Assembly (NCBI GenBank): GCA_035639875.1 | Contig: DASQXE010000170.1 | Coordinates: 1 to 7,030 of the forward strand | DNA length: 7,030 bases | Direction: 5' to 3' | DNA from: JAIBJP01 sp035639875 | Lineage (GTDB): Bacteria; Actinomycetota; Thermoleophilia; Gaiellales; Gaiellaceae | Shown: one piece after another, positions 1 to 5,096 of the stretch | Numbering within the stretch: the first letter of the stretch is position 1 | How the letters are laid out: the number at the start of each line of letters is the position of its first letter | The notes under the pieces: generated by a model | What the model was told of the DNA's origin: nothing | Seen by the model: only the letters and a program-made list of their open reading frames with translations | Databases searched by the model: none | Translations under genes and position numbers: made by a program

Positions 1-1
1 C

Positions 2-349
2 TACTGCGTCGGGGAGCTGGAGGACGAGCGCGAAGCGGGCCACACCGACGAAGTGCTACGGCGCCAGGTCTCCGTGCTCTCGCGCCACGATCGGCTCGTC
101 GTTGCCTACGAGCCCGTCTGGGCGATCGGGACCGGCAAGACCGCCACGCCCGAGGAAGCGCAGGAGGCGCATGCTTTCATCAAGACGCTCGTCGACCTCC
201 CCGTGCTGTACGGCGGCTCCGTCAAACCCGAGAACGCGGCTGAGTTGCTGGCGGAAGAGGACGTCGAGGGCGCACTCGTCGGCGGCGCCTCGCTCGACCC
301 GGAATCCTTCAACGCGATTTGCCGGACCGCAGCGAGTATCCGCTCGTAG
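2..349 (+). CDS. tpiA: Triose-phosphate isomerase, C-terminal part (5' end outside window)
   Basis: Interconverts dihydroxyacetone phosphate and glyceraldehyde 3-phosphate in cytoplasmic glycolysis/gluconeogenesis. The frame is open from the left edge and the visible 115 residues begin YCVGELEDEREAG, the usual TPI segment before the catalytic loop. The signature VVAYEPVWAIGTGKT follows; its catalytic Glu codon is at 110-112 and the WAIGTGKT part is the flexible active-site lid. LYGGSVKPENA and the phosphate-binding ALVGGASLDPESF complete the barrel, so the C-terminus is intact. The segments before YEPVW and between HAFIK and VLYGGS are several residues shorter than in textbook TPIs, giving a compact enzyme. 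The stop TAG lies inside the next gene (gpmI), which suggests co-transcription and translational coupling. Identification is very secure; only the missing N-terminus limits the entry. Confidence 0.97.
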   Translation, partial: YCVGELEDEREAGHTDEVLRRQVSVLSRHDRLVVAYEPVWAIGTGKTATPEEAQEAHAFIKTLVDLPVLYGGSVKPENAAELLAEEDVEGALVGGASLDPESFNAICRTAASIRS

Positions 350-1800
350 CCCTCGTCATCCTGGACGGCTGGGGCTGCGCACCTCCCGGTCCGGGGAATG
401 CGGTCGAGCTGGCGGATACGCCTGTCTTCGACGACCTCTGGGCGCGCTTCCCGCACACGACGTTGGACGCCTCCGGCGAAAGCGTGGGCCTTCCGGCCGG
501 GCAGATGGGCAATTCCGAGGTCGGCCACCTCACGATCGGCGCCGGCCGCGTCGTCGACCAGGACCTCGTCCGGATCGACAAGGCGATCGAAAACGGCTCG
601 TTTTATTCGAACGCGGCCTTGACGGCCGCGTTCGAGAGGGCCCGGAGCCGAGGAGCGAATGCGCATCTCTTGGGACTCACCTCCTATGGGGGCGTCCACT
701 CGCACTTCAACCACCTGCGTGCGCTGCTCGAGCTAGCGCGGCGGGAGGAGATGGGCAAGCGCACGTTCGTGCACGCGTTCACGGACGGGCGGGACGTGCC
801 GCCCACCTCCGCTATCCGCGACCTCCCGCAGTTGGTTCAAGAAGCACCGATCGTCACCGTCGCCGGCCGCTACTACGCGATGGACCGCGACGGCCGGTGG
901 GACAGGACCGATCGTGCTCTGGCAGCCATCGTCACCGGCACGGGTAGGCAAGCGACGGATCCGGTCGAGGCCGTCCGCGCGAGCTACGACGCCGGGATTA
1001 CCGACGAGTTCATCGAGCCTGTCGTCCTGCCCGGGCCGCGTCTCGCACCCGACGACGCGGCGATCTTCTTCAATTTCCGCCCCGACCGCGCCCGGCAGCT
1101 GACCCAGCGCCTGCTTGAGGGCGGCTACGACCTGACGACAATGACGCGCTACCGCGACGACTTCGAGTGCCCCGTCGCGCTCGAGGACCAGGACGTGCAG
1201 GAGACGATGGCGGAGGTCCTCGCCGACCACGGGATCCACCAGCTGCACGTGGCGGAGACCGAGAAGTACGCCCACGTCACGTACTTCTTCAACGGCGGTC
1301 GCGAAGAGGAATGGAATGGGGAGACGCGGATCCTCGTCCCGTCGCCGCGCGACGTGCCGACCTACGACAAGAAGCCGGAGATGTCGGCCGCCGAGGTGGC
1401 GGAGCGGTTCGAGGAGGAGGTCGGGAACGGATACGGGTTCGCGATCGTCAACTTCGCGAACCCCGACATGGTCGGACACACCGGCGTCATTGCCGCGGTC
1501 GTGAAGGCGGTGGAGACCGTCGACTCCTGCCTCGGCCGGGTCGTAGCGGCGGTCGAGAGGCTGGACGGCGTGTGCCTCGTCACCGCCGATCACGGAAACG
1601 CCGAGCAGATGCTCGAGGAGGACGGGGAGAGCCCGCACACGGCGCACACGACCAACCCCGTCCCGCTCGTCGTCACGATCCCCGGCGCGAAGCTGCGCGA
1701 CGGCGGCTCCCTCTCGGACCTCGTCCCCACGTGCCTCGCGTTGCTGGGGATTCCCCCCGTCCAGGGAATGACCGGCAGGGAATTGGTTACTAGGGTGTAA
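319..1800 (+). CDS. gpmI: 2,3-bisphosphoglycerate-independent phosphoglycerate mutase
   Basis: Converts 3-phosphoglycerate to 2-phosphoglycerate through a phosphoserine intermediate, using two metal ions (usually Mn). The protein has 493 residues, slightly under the usual ~510. The alkaline-phosphatase-type half begins VILDGWG (metal ligand Asp16) and carries GNSEVGH with the phosphorylated Ser66. The inserted transferase domain follows, with SYGGVHSH, HAFTDGRDVPP, GRYYAMDRDGRWDR and FNFRPDRARQL. The C-terminal metal sites are NPDMVGHTG, TADHGNAEQM and SPHTAHTTNPVP, so all expected ligands are visible. The start is TTG at 319, inside the end of tpiA. No ATG/GTG lies in frame between it and the VILDGWG core, and GGAA about 14 nt upstream is at best a weak ribosome site, so coupling to tpiA translation is likely. 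This enzyme type is unrelated to the cofactor-dependent GpmA found in many other actinobacteria. Confidence 0.97.
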   Translation: MPDRSEYPLVALVILDGWGCAPPGPGNAVELADTPVFDDLWARFPHTTLDASGESVGLPAGQMGNSEVGHLTIGAGRVVDQDLVRIDKAIENGSFYSNAALTAAFERARSRGANAHLLGLTSYGGVHSHFNHLRALLELARREEMGKRTFVHAFTDGRDVPPTSAIRDLPQLVQEAPIVTVAGRYYAMDRDGRWDRTDRALAAIVTGTGRQATDPVEAVRASYDAGITDEFIEPVVLPGPRLAPDDAAIFFNFRPDRARQLTQRLLEGGYDLTTMTRYRDDFECPVALEDQDVQETMAEVLADHGIHQLHVAETEKYAHVTYFFNGGREEEWNGETRILVPSPRDVPTYDKKPEMSAAEVAERFEEEVGNGYGFAIVNFANPDMVGHTGVIAAVVKAVETVDSCLGRVVAAVERLDGVCLVTADHGNAEQMLEEDGESPHTAHTTNPVPLVVTIPGAKLRDGGSLSDLVPTCLALLGIPPVQGMTGRELVTRV

Positions 1801-1815
1801 AGACGCGGCTATACT
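1787..1815 (+). promoter_or_regulatory. Candidate housekeeping-type promoter for the first sigma factor gene
   Basis: TATACT at 1810-1815 matches the -10 consensus TATAAT at five of six positions. It stands out in very GC-rich DNA. TTACTA at 1787-1792, 17 nt upstream, is a weak -35 match (three of six) and lies in the last codons of gpmI. Transcription would begin near 1822, leaving a leader of about 20 nt before the TTG at 1844. This would let the sigma factor be expressed separately from the glycolytic genes. Inferred from sequence only. Confidence 0.45.
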
Positions 1816-1843
1816 CGTCGCCACCCAGCGGCCAGCGACACCT

Positions 1844-2422
1844 TTGCCACTTCCACAGCCCGACCTTGACGTCCTCCGCAAGGCGCAGCGGGGTGACGAG
1901 CGCGCGTTCCGGGTCATCCTGAACACGTACGAGACGCCTGTCTTCAACTACGTGCTTCGCATGGTCGGCGATCGCGCGCTGGCCGAGGATCTCTCCCAGG
2001 AGATCTTCCTCCGCATCTACCAAGGTCTTCCGGGCTTTTCCCTGCGCTGCCGCTTCACCACATGGCTCTTCCAGGTAGCGAAGAACCGCGTCCTGGACGA
2101 GCTCCGGGCGCGCGAGCGGAAGCCACAGAGCACCCTCACCCTCGACGATCTTCCCCCGCTCGAGGTCGTCGACGCTCCACCCGAGCGCGTGGAGACCATA
2201 GACGCTGTCTGGCGCGCCGTCGCCGACCTCAACGCCGATCTGAAGATGGCGCTCCTCCTGCGCGACGTCGTCGGCCTCTCCTACACGGAGATCGCCGACG
2301 CGCTCGAGATCACGCTCGCGACGGTGAAGTGGCGCATCTTCAAAGCGCGTGAGGAAGTGCAGCTCGCGCTCGTCCGCGAGGGCGTCGCGGTCGAATTCGG
2401 CGACCAAGCGGCGACCTCTTAG
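1844..2422 (+). CDS. ECF-type RNA polymerase sigma factor (sigma-70 regions 2 and 4)
   Basis: Predicted cytoplasmic transcription initiation factor of 192 residues, the normal size for a minimal ECF sigma factor. Region 2 spans about residues 19-91. The core-binding helix around AEDLSQEIFLRIY (47-59) is followed by FTTWLFQVAKNRVLDELRARE, the -10-recognition part. A Pro-rich linker leads to region 4 at about 124-173, with LLLRDVVGLSYTEIADALEI and TLATVKWRIFKARE, a helix-turn-helix for -35 recognition. The start is TTG at 1844; no ATG or GTG is in frame between the gpmI stop and this codon, and no clear Shine-Dalgarno is seen, so the start is moderately sure. No zinc-binding or other anti-sigma gene is adjacent; the next gene has only a tiny cytoplasmic end. 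A promoter inside the end of gpmI probably drives it. The target regulon and inducing signal cannot be read from the sequence. Confidence 0.9.
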   Translation: MPLPQPDLDVLRKAQRGDERAFRVILNTYETPVFNYVLRMVGDRALAEDLSQEIFLRIYQGLPGFSLRCRFTTWLFQVAKNRVLDELRARERKPQSTLTLDDLPPLEVVDAPPERVETIDAVWRAVADLNADLKMALLLRDVVGLSYTEIADALEITLATVKWRIFKAREEVQLALVREGVAVEFGDQAATS

Positions 2423-2446
2423 AGCACTTCTCTAAAGGTTTCCTAA

Positions 2447-2457
2447 CCCCGATGGGG
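2447..2457 (+). terminator. Short CCCC-GAT-GGGG hairpin, possible weak terminator or leader element
   Basis: The 110-nt gap between the first sigma gene and the acidic-protein gene contains a four-bp GC stem with a three-nt loop, followed after GAT by CTTT. It is too short and lacks a real T run, so termination is doubtful. The same gap holds two copies of CTCTAAAG (2430-2437 and 2505-2512), which could be regulatory, and a ribosome-binding site at its end. No convincing -35/-10 pair is visible here, so the acidic-protein gene may be read through from the sigma gene or use an ECF-type promoter that I cannot recognise. Confidence 0.2.
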
Positions 2458-2521
2458 GATCTTTCGCTGTCGCCGCAAGTTTTCGGCCGATCTTCCCTCT
2501 AGCTCTCTAAAGCCCCTGCCG

Positions 2522-2527
2522 AAAGGA
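2522..2527 (+). promoter_or_regulatory. Ribosome-binding site of the acidic-protein gene
   Basis: AAAGGA sits five nt before the ATG at 2533. It is the clearest Shine-Dalgarno sequence in the window and fixes the start of the acidic exported protein. The neighbouring sigma factor, gpmI and argS starts lack a comparable site. Confidence 0.7.
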
Positions 2528-2532
2528 CGCCT

Positions 2533-2973
2533 ATGAAGAAGCTCTTCCAGCTCAAGACGATCCTGATCGCGCTAGCGATCGCGGTTCCGGCCGTCGCCGC
2601 CGGCACCGCGGCCGCGACAGGCGCGTTCACCGGAGGTCACAAGGCACCTGCGCCCGTGGTCCGCTCAGGCGATCTCGCGACCGTGGCGCCGACCCCCGAC
2701 ACGGCGGACGACGTCGTCGAGGCCGAGGATCAGAACACCGAGGACCAGGCCGAGCCTGCAGATGAGGACCAATCCGAGCCGGCCGACACCGAGGAACAGG
2801 ACACCGAGACCGAGGCCGACGATCAGGACGAGGTCGAGCAGCCTGAGGCCAACGACGAAAACGACGACCAGGCCGAGGTCGAGGACGACCAGGGCCAGGA
2901 CGAAGACCCGGGCGATCAGGGCCAGGACGAAGACCCGGGCGATCAGGGCGGCGACGAGGGCGGCGACGACTGA
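2533..2973 (+). CDS. Small exported or membrane-anchored acidic low-complexity protein
   Basis: I recognise no family. The 146 residues begin MKKLFQLK, followed by a hydrophobic run at about 9-32 rich in Ala, Ile, Leu and Val (LIALAIAVPAVAAGTAAA). This is a Sec-type signal peptide or N-terminal anchor; the basic end should stay inside and the rest outside. From residue 56 to the end 45 of 91 residues are Asp or Glu, the remainder mainly Gln, Gly, Pro, Ala and Thr. The last Lys and Arg are K37 and R44. The C-terminus is built of GQDEDPGDQ units, two of them exact at both protein and DNA level, ending in a degenerate GGDEGGDD. Such a chain should be disordered and could bind divalent cations or basic surfaces; that is inference. 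There is no room for a cytoplasmic anti-sigma domain. It lies between two sigma factor genes, and its acidic tail resembles the tail of the second. A strong ribosome site and ATG support it as a real gene. Confidence 0.8.
   Translation: MKKLFQLKTILIALAIAVPAVAAGTAAATGAFTGGHKAPAPVVRSGDLATVAPTPDTADDVVEAEDQNTEDQAEPADEDQSEPADTEEQDTETEADDQDEVEQPEANDENDDQAEVEDDQGQDEDPGDQGQDEDPGDQGGDEGGDD
2890..2943 (+). repeat. Perfect 27-bp tandem duplication in the acidic-protein gene
   Basis: Two identical, adjacent 27-bp units (2890-2916 and 2917-2943) beginning CAGGGCCAGGACG each encode nine residues of the GQDEDPGDQ type. A diverged partial third unit follows to about 2970. Being a multiple of three, changes in copy number would keep the frame and only lengthen or shorten the tail. 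Exact identity implies a recent duplication or ongoing slippage. Confidence 0.9.
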
Positions 2974-2989
2974 GCCGGCTCGCTTCGAA

Positions 2990-3019
2990 ACCGGCCGCCT
3001 CTCGCCTGAGGCGGCCGGT
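2990..3019 (+). terminator. Perfect 12-bp GC-rich hairpin between acidic-protein and second sigma genes
   Basis: ACCGGCCGCCTC (2990-3001) and its exact reverse complement GAGGCGGCCGGT (3008-3019) flank the six-nt loop TCGCCT. The stem begins 16 nt after the acidic-protein stop and ends 15 nt before the likely TTG start of the second sigma factor. No T run follows, but U-poor hairpins are often proposed as terminators in high-GC actinobacteria. It may be a terminator, an attenuator setting the ratio of the two genes, an RNA-stability element, or a structure controlling translation of the sigma factor. The hairpin itself is certain; its role is not. Confidence 0.5.
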
Positions 3020-3027
3020 GCTCGCCT

Positions 3028-3033
3028 AGGTGA
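3028..3033 (+). promoter_or_regulatory. Possible ribosome-binding site for the second sigma factor
   Basis: AGGTGA is a partial Shine-Dalgarno match whose AGG ends four nt before the TTG at 3035, just after the hairpin. It is the main support for choosing that TTG, because no ATG or GTG is in frame between the acidic-protein stop and region 2.1 of the sigma factor. Confidence 0.35.
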
Positions 3034-3034
3034 C

Positions 3035-4042
3035 TTGTTCGAGGAGCACGGGCGCATGGTGTACGGCCTGTGCCGTCTCCTCCTGCGCGACGCGGACGAG
3101 GCCGAGGACGCCGCGCAGCAGGTCTTCCTCTCCGCGTACCGGAGCATGCTCGGCGGCGCCGAGCCGCAGGATCCGGCCGCGTGGCTTGGAGCGATTGCCC
3201 GCAACGAGTGCAGATCGCGGCTCCGGGCCCGAATGGACAGGCCGCTCGCCGTCGTCGAGGAGCGTGACGCGTCGACGCTCGATCTCGAACACGTGGCCGC
3301 GCAGCGCGCCGAGGTCGAGTCGCTGTGCGCGGCGCTGGCCGAGCTTCCGCCGCAACAGCGCCAGGCCATCGTGCTACGGGAGTTCTACGGGCTCTCCTAC
3401 GACGAGGTGCGGGCCGCGCTCGGGCTCACCGATGCGGCCGTCGAATCGCTGATTTTCCGCGCCCGCAAGCGCCTCCAGACCGAGTTGCGGCCGGCTCGGC
3501 TGGCCTCGGGAGCGCTCGCCCTGCCGTTCGCGCTGCGGGACGGGATCGCCGCCGCGGTGCCGGGCTTCGCCTCAGCCTCGGGATCCGGGGGCCTCCTTGC
3601 GAAGCTCGGCTCGCTACCGCTCCTGGCCAAGCTCGCCGCCTCCGCGGCGACGTTGACGGCCGCAGGGACGATCGGGTTCGCCGAGCTCCAGGCCCGCGAC
3701 CACGACCGCGGGAGCTCGGCCGGCAAGCCCGTCACGCGAGAGGTGAATCACGGGGCCCGGGTCAGCCCCGCGCGTACGACCCGTGCCCCGGTCGTGTTCG
3801 AGCGCGCTCTCCCCGGCGCGGGAGCGCACGAGGGAAGCGACGCCGAGCAAGGCGAGGAGCGAGCCGAGGGCGAGGGCGGCGGGAACGAGGGCGAGGGCGG
3901 CGGAGAGACCGCGGCGGTCGAGCAGCGCGAGGAGACGAGCGGCTCGGGTGAATCCGGCGAGTCTGCGGAATCGGGCGAATCCGGCGAGTCCGGATCGGAT
4001 TCGGGCGAGTCGGGCTCCGGCGACGGCGGCGACGGCGACTGA
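3035..4042 (+). CDS. ECF-type sigma factor with C-terminal hydrophobic segment and acidic Gly/Ser-rich tail
   Basis: Predicted 335-residue protein, much longer than a minimal ECF sigma factor. Region 2 is at about 1-68, with DEAEDAAQQVFLSAYR and AWLGAIARNECRSRLRARM. Region 4 is at about 95-150, with LAELPPQQRQAIVLREFYGL and SYDEVRAALGLTDAAVESLI, then FRARKRL. After a linker, about 187-217 is Ala/Leu-rich (LAASAATLTAAGTIGFAEL) and could cross the membrane. The rest (218-335) has no visible fold and turns strongly acidic from about 268: xEGEGGG units, then SGES/ESGES repeats ending GDGGDGD. If the segment is a true membrane helix, the sigma domains are tethered inside and the tail lies outside, so release would need proteolysis or a conformational switch. 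The TTG start is the weakest point: in this frame the sequence is open upstream, back through the acidic-protein gene, with an ATG at 2762, but that part reads as an Arg/Thr-rich shadow. Its stop directly abuts that of the convergent phosphoesterase gene. Confidence 0.82.
   Translation: MFEEHGRMVYGLCRLLLRDADEAEDAAQQVFLSAYRSMLGGAEPQDPAAWLGAIARNECRSRLRARMDRPLAVVEERDASTLDLEHVAAQRAEVESLCAALAELPPQQRQAIVLREFYGLSYDEVRAALGLTDAAVESLIFRARKRLQTELRPARLASGALALPFALRDGIAAAVPGFASASGSGGLLAKLGSLPLLAKLAASAATLTAAGTIGFAELQARDHDRGSSAGKPVTREVNHGARVSPARTTRAPVVFERALPGAGAHEGSDAEQGEERAEGEGGGNEGEGGGETAAVEQREETSGSGESGESAESGESGESGSDSGESGSGDGGDGD
3865..3903 (+). repeat. Direct repeat (18 bp, period 21) with five GGG runs in the second sigma gene
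   Basis: Two identical 18-bp copies (3865-3882 and 3886-3903) beginning CGAGGGCGAGGG encode two seven-residue xEGEGGG units. The segment holds GGG runs at 3868, 3874, 3881, 3889 and 3895 separated by 3-5 nt, which meets the usual pattern for a G-quadruplex on the coding strand and hence in the mRNA. Confidence 0.8.
3938..4021 (+). repeat. Degenerate SGES-coding repeats in the tail of the second sigma gene
   Basis: Variants of TCGGGCGAATCCGGCGAG recur and encode runs of Ser-Gly-Glu (GSGESGES, ESGESGES, SDSGESGSG). Unlike the upstream repeats the units vary in third codon positions. That suggests the peptide pattern is kept by selection or is older than the DNA duplications. The tail ends in GDGGDGD. 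Confidence 0.75.
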
Positions 4043-4774
4043 TCAGATTCCATGCCCGAGCCGCTCCGCGAGCGCCTCGGGCAGACCGCGCGCCCGGATC
4101 TCCTCCTGGGTCTGCTCGATTGGATATTCGACCCGCCGGTACGCGGCGCGGTTGCCATCGAGGTCGAGCAGCAGGTAGGCGGCCCGCGGATCGCCGTCCC
4201 GCGGTTGTCCGACGGCGCCCGGGTTGAGGATCCAGCGTCCCTCGCCGGATAGGTCGAGCTCGGTGCCACCGGGCGCGATCATCGTCTCCAGGCGATCCTG
4301 CGCGAGCCCGAACGCGAGAGCGACGTGGCTGTGGCCCACGAGGAGGATGCGGGCGTCGGTTTCGGCGAAGGAAGCGAACGCTGCGAGGGGCGTGAGAACG
4401 TATTCCCACACGGGGTCGCGCGCGCTCGCATGGTAGAGCTCGACCTCGCCTTCGGCCGCTTGCGGCTCCAGCGACTCGAGGTACGCGCGGTGTTGCGGCT
4501 CGAGCACCGAATCCGTCCAGCGCGCGCTGTCCGCAGCGTCGGGTGCGAAGTCCCCCAAGTCGAGGCGTCCCAGCACCCCGAGGTCGTGGTTTCCGATGAG
4601 GCAGACGTCCGCCCGCTCGGCGACGAGCGCGCAGCACGGATTGGGCTGGGGGCCGTAGCCGACGAGGTCGCCAAGGCACCAGACGGCGTCGGGCGAGTCC
4701 TTAGCGATGGAGCCGAGGACGGCCTCGAGGGCATGGAGGTTCGCGTGGATATCGGAGACGACCGCGACGCGCAC
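4043..4774 (-). CDS. Calcineurin-like metallophosphoesterase
   Basis: Predicted cytoplasmic metal-dependent phosphoesterase of 243 residues, in the YfcE/MJ0936-like branch, whose members hydrolyse phosphodiesters or phosphomonoesters; the substrate here is unknown. All metal-site motifs are present in order: SDIHAN (Asp8, His10), GDLVGYGP (Asp36), GNHD (Asn62, His63), YHAS (His115) and GHSH (His148, His150). The C-terminal part contains WILNPGAVGQPRDGDPRAAY, the usual end of this family. The start is GTG at 4774, which gives the expected MRVAVVSDIHAN N-terminus; no strong ribosome site is seen. It lies 9 nt downstream of the DUF3467 gene on the same strand, so the two are probably one transcript. 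It is convergent with the second sigma factor with zero spacing. Confidence 0.93.
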   Translation of the reverse strand: MRVAVVSDIHANLHALEAVLGSIAKDSPDAVWCLGDLVGYGPQPNPCCALVAERADVCLIGNHDLGVLGRLDLGDFAPDAADSARWTDSVLEPQHRAYLESLEPQAAEGEVELYHASARDPVWEYVLTPLAAFASFAETDARILLVGHSHVALAFGLAQDRLETMIAPGGTELDLSGEGRWILNPGAVGQPRDGDPRAAYLLLDLDGNRAAYRRVEYPIEQTQEEIRARGLPEALAERLGHGI

Positions 4775-4783
4775 CGGCGCCGT

Positions 4784-5077
4784 CTACGCAGGCCTATCGG
4801 TCTCGGGCAGATTCCTGATGCCCTCGCGGGCGGTCCATTTCGACCAGCTGTCGTTCATCGCGTCCATGAGCTCGCGCATGAACCGCGGCGACATGTTCAC
4901 ACGGCTCACGACGACACCGGGCACGTCACCTTCCTCGACCTCGTGGTCGATGCGCGCGAACGTGATGGTGAACTCGTAGTCGGAGAAGCTGACGTTGGCG
5001 AAGTTCGCATAGGCGCCCGCGAGGTGGTCGGGATCCAGATGGATGTTGAGCTGGCGCTCCTGGCCCTCTTCTTCCAC
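4784..5077 (-). CDS. DUF3467 family protein
   Basis: Small soluble protein of 97 residues from the GTG at 5077. The core LNIHLDPDHLAGAYANFANVSFSDYEFTITF, then VVVSRVNMSPRFMRELMDAMNDSWSKW, matches the DUF3467 pattern: an N-terminal strand, the hallmark AxYANFANVxxSxxEF, then a helix after a [S/T]P turn. Molecular function is not established for this family. The start is uncertain. GTG at 5077 gives the compact N-terminus EEEGQERQLNIHL typical of the family, while an in-frame ATG at 5098 would add seven residues and overlap the argS start. It heads a likely two-gene unit with the downstream metallophosphoesterase and is divergent from argS across about 19 nt, so the two promoters must overlap each other and the neighbouring coding ends. 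Confidence 0.85.
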   Translation of the reverse strand: MEEEGQERQLNIHLDPDHLAGAYANFANVSFSDYEFTITFARIDHEVEEGDVPGVVVSRVNMSPRFMRELMDAMNDSWSKWTAREGIRNLPETDRPA

Positions 5078-5082
5078 AGCCC

Positions 5083-5096
5083 TACGATATAGCCCC
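5083..5096 (+). promoter_or_regulatory. Candidate -10 element for a leaderless argS transcript, within a divergent start region
   Basis: TACGAT (5083-5088) fits the actinobacterial TANNNT -10 pattern and ends eight nt before the argS ATG at 5097, so transcription could begin at or within two nt of the start codon. No Shine-Dalgarno precedes that ATG, as expected for a leaderless message. On the opposite strand TATATC (5091-5086) stands the same eight nt before the GTG of the DUF3467 gene, though it matches less well. No good -35 is seen for either. If both are real, the two polymerase sites overlap and would exclude each other. Confidence 0.35.

Noticed and set aside
733..1947. 404-residue open frame on the minus strand across gpmI
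   Set aside because: It is antisense to a strongly conserved gpmI; the translation is Arg/Val/Asp-rich with no recognisable motif, as expected for the shadow of a GC-rich gene.
2433..2453. TAAAG followed by CCGAT, resembling a flagellar sigma-28 promoter (TAAA-N15-GCCGATAA)
   Set aside because: The spacing is only about 11 nt rather than 15 and the -10 half is incomplete; a second GCCGAT at 2486-2491 has no TAAA at the right distance. No motility gene is nearby.
2890..2970. Short tandem repeats as a possible CRISPR array
   Set aside because: Units are directly adjacent with no unique spacers and keep one reading frame, so they are coding repeats.
2533..2973. Acidic protein as an anti-sigma factor for the preceding sigma gene
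   Set aside because: Anti-sigma factors bind with a cytoplasmic domain, often with a His/Cys zinc site. This protein has about eight residues before its hydrophobic segment and no Cys.
2665..3369. Minus-strand frame with repeated hydrophobic units (VLALIARVFVLALVV type) that looks like a membrane protein
   Set aside because: The hydrophobic repeats are simply the reverse-strand reading of the GAC/GAG-rich acidic repeats. It crosses into the sigma region on the wrong strand and shows no independent start signal.
3762..4679. 305-residue minus-strand frame and other overlapping frames across the sigma tail and phosphoesterase
   Set aside because: Arg/Pro/Ser-rich translations in a different frame of genes identified by complete catalytic motifs.
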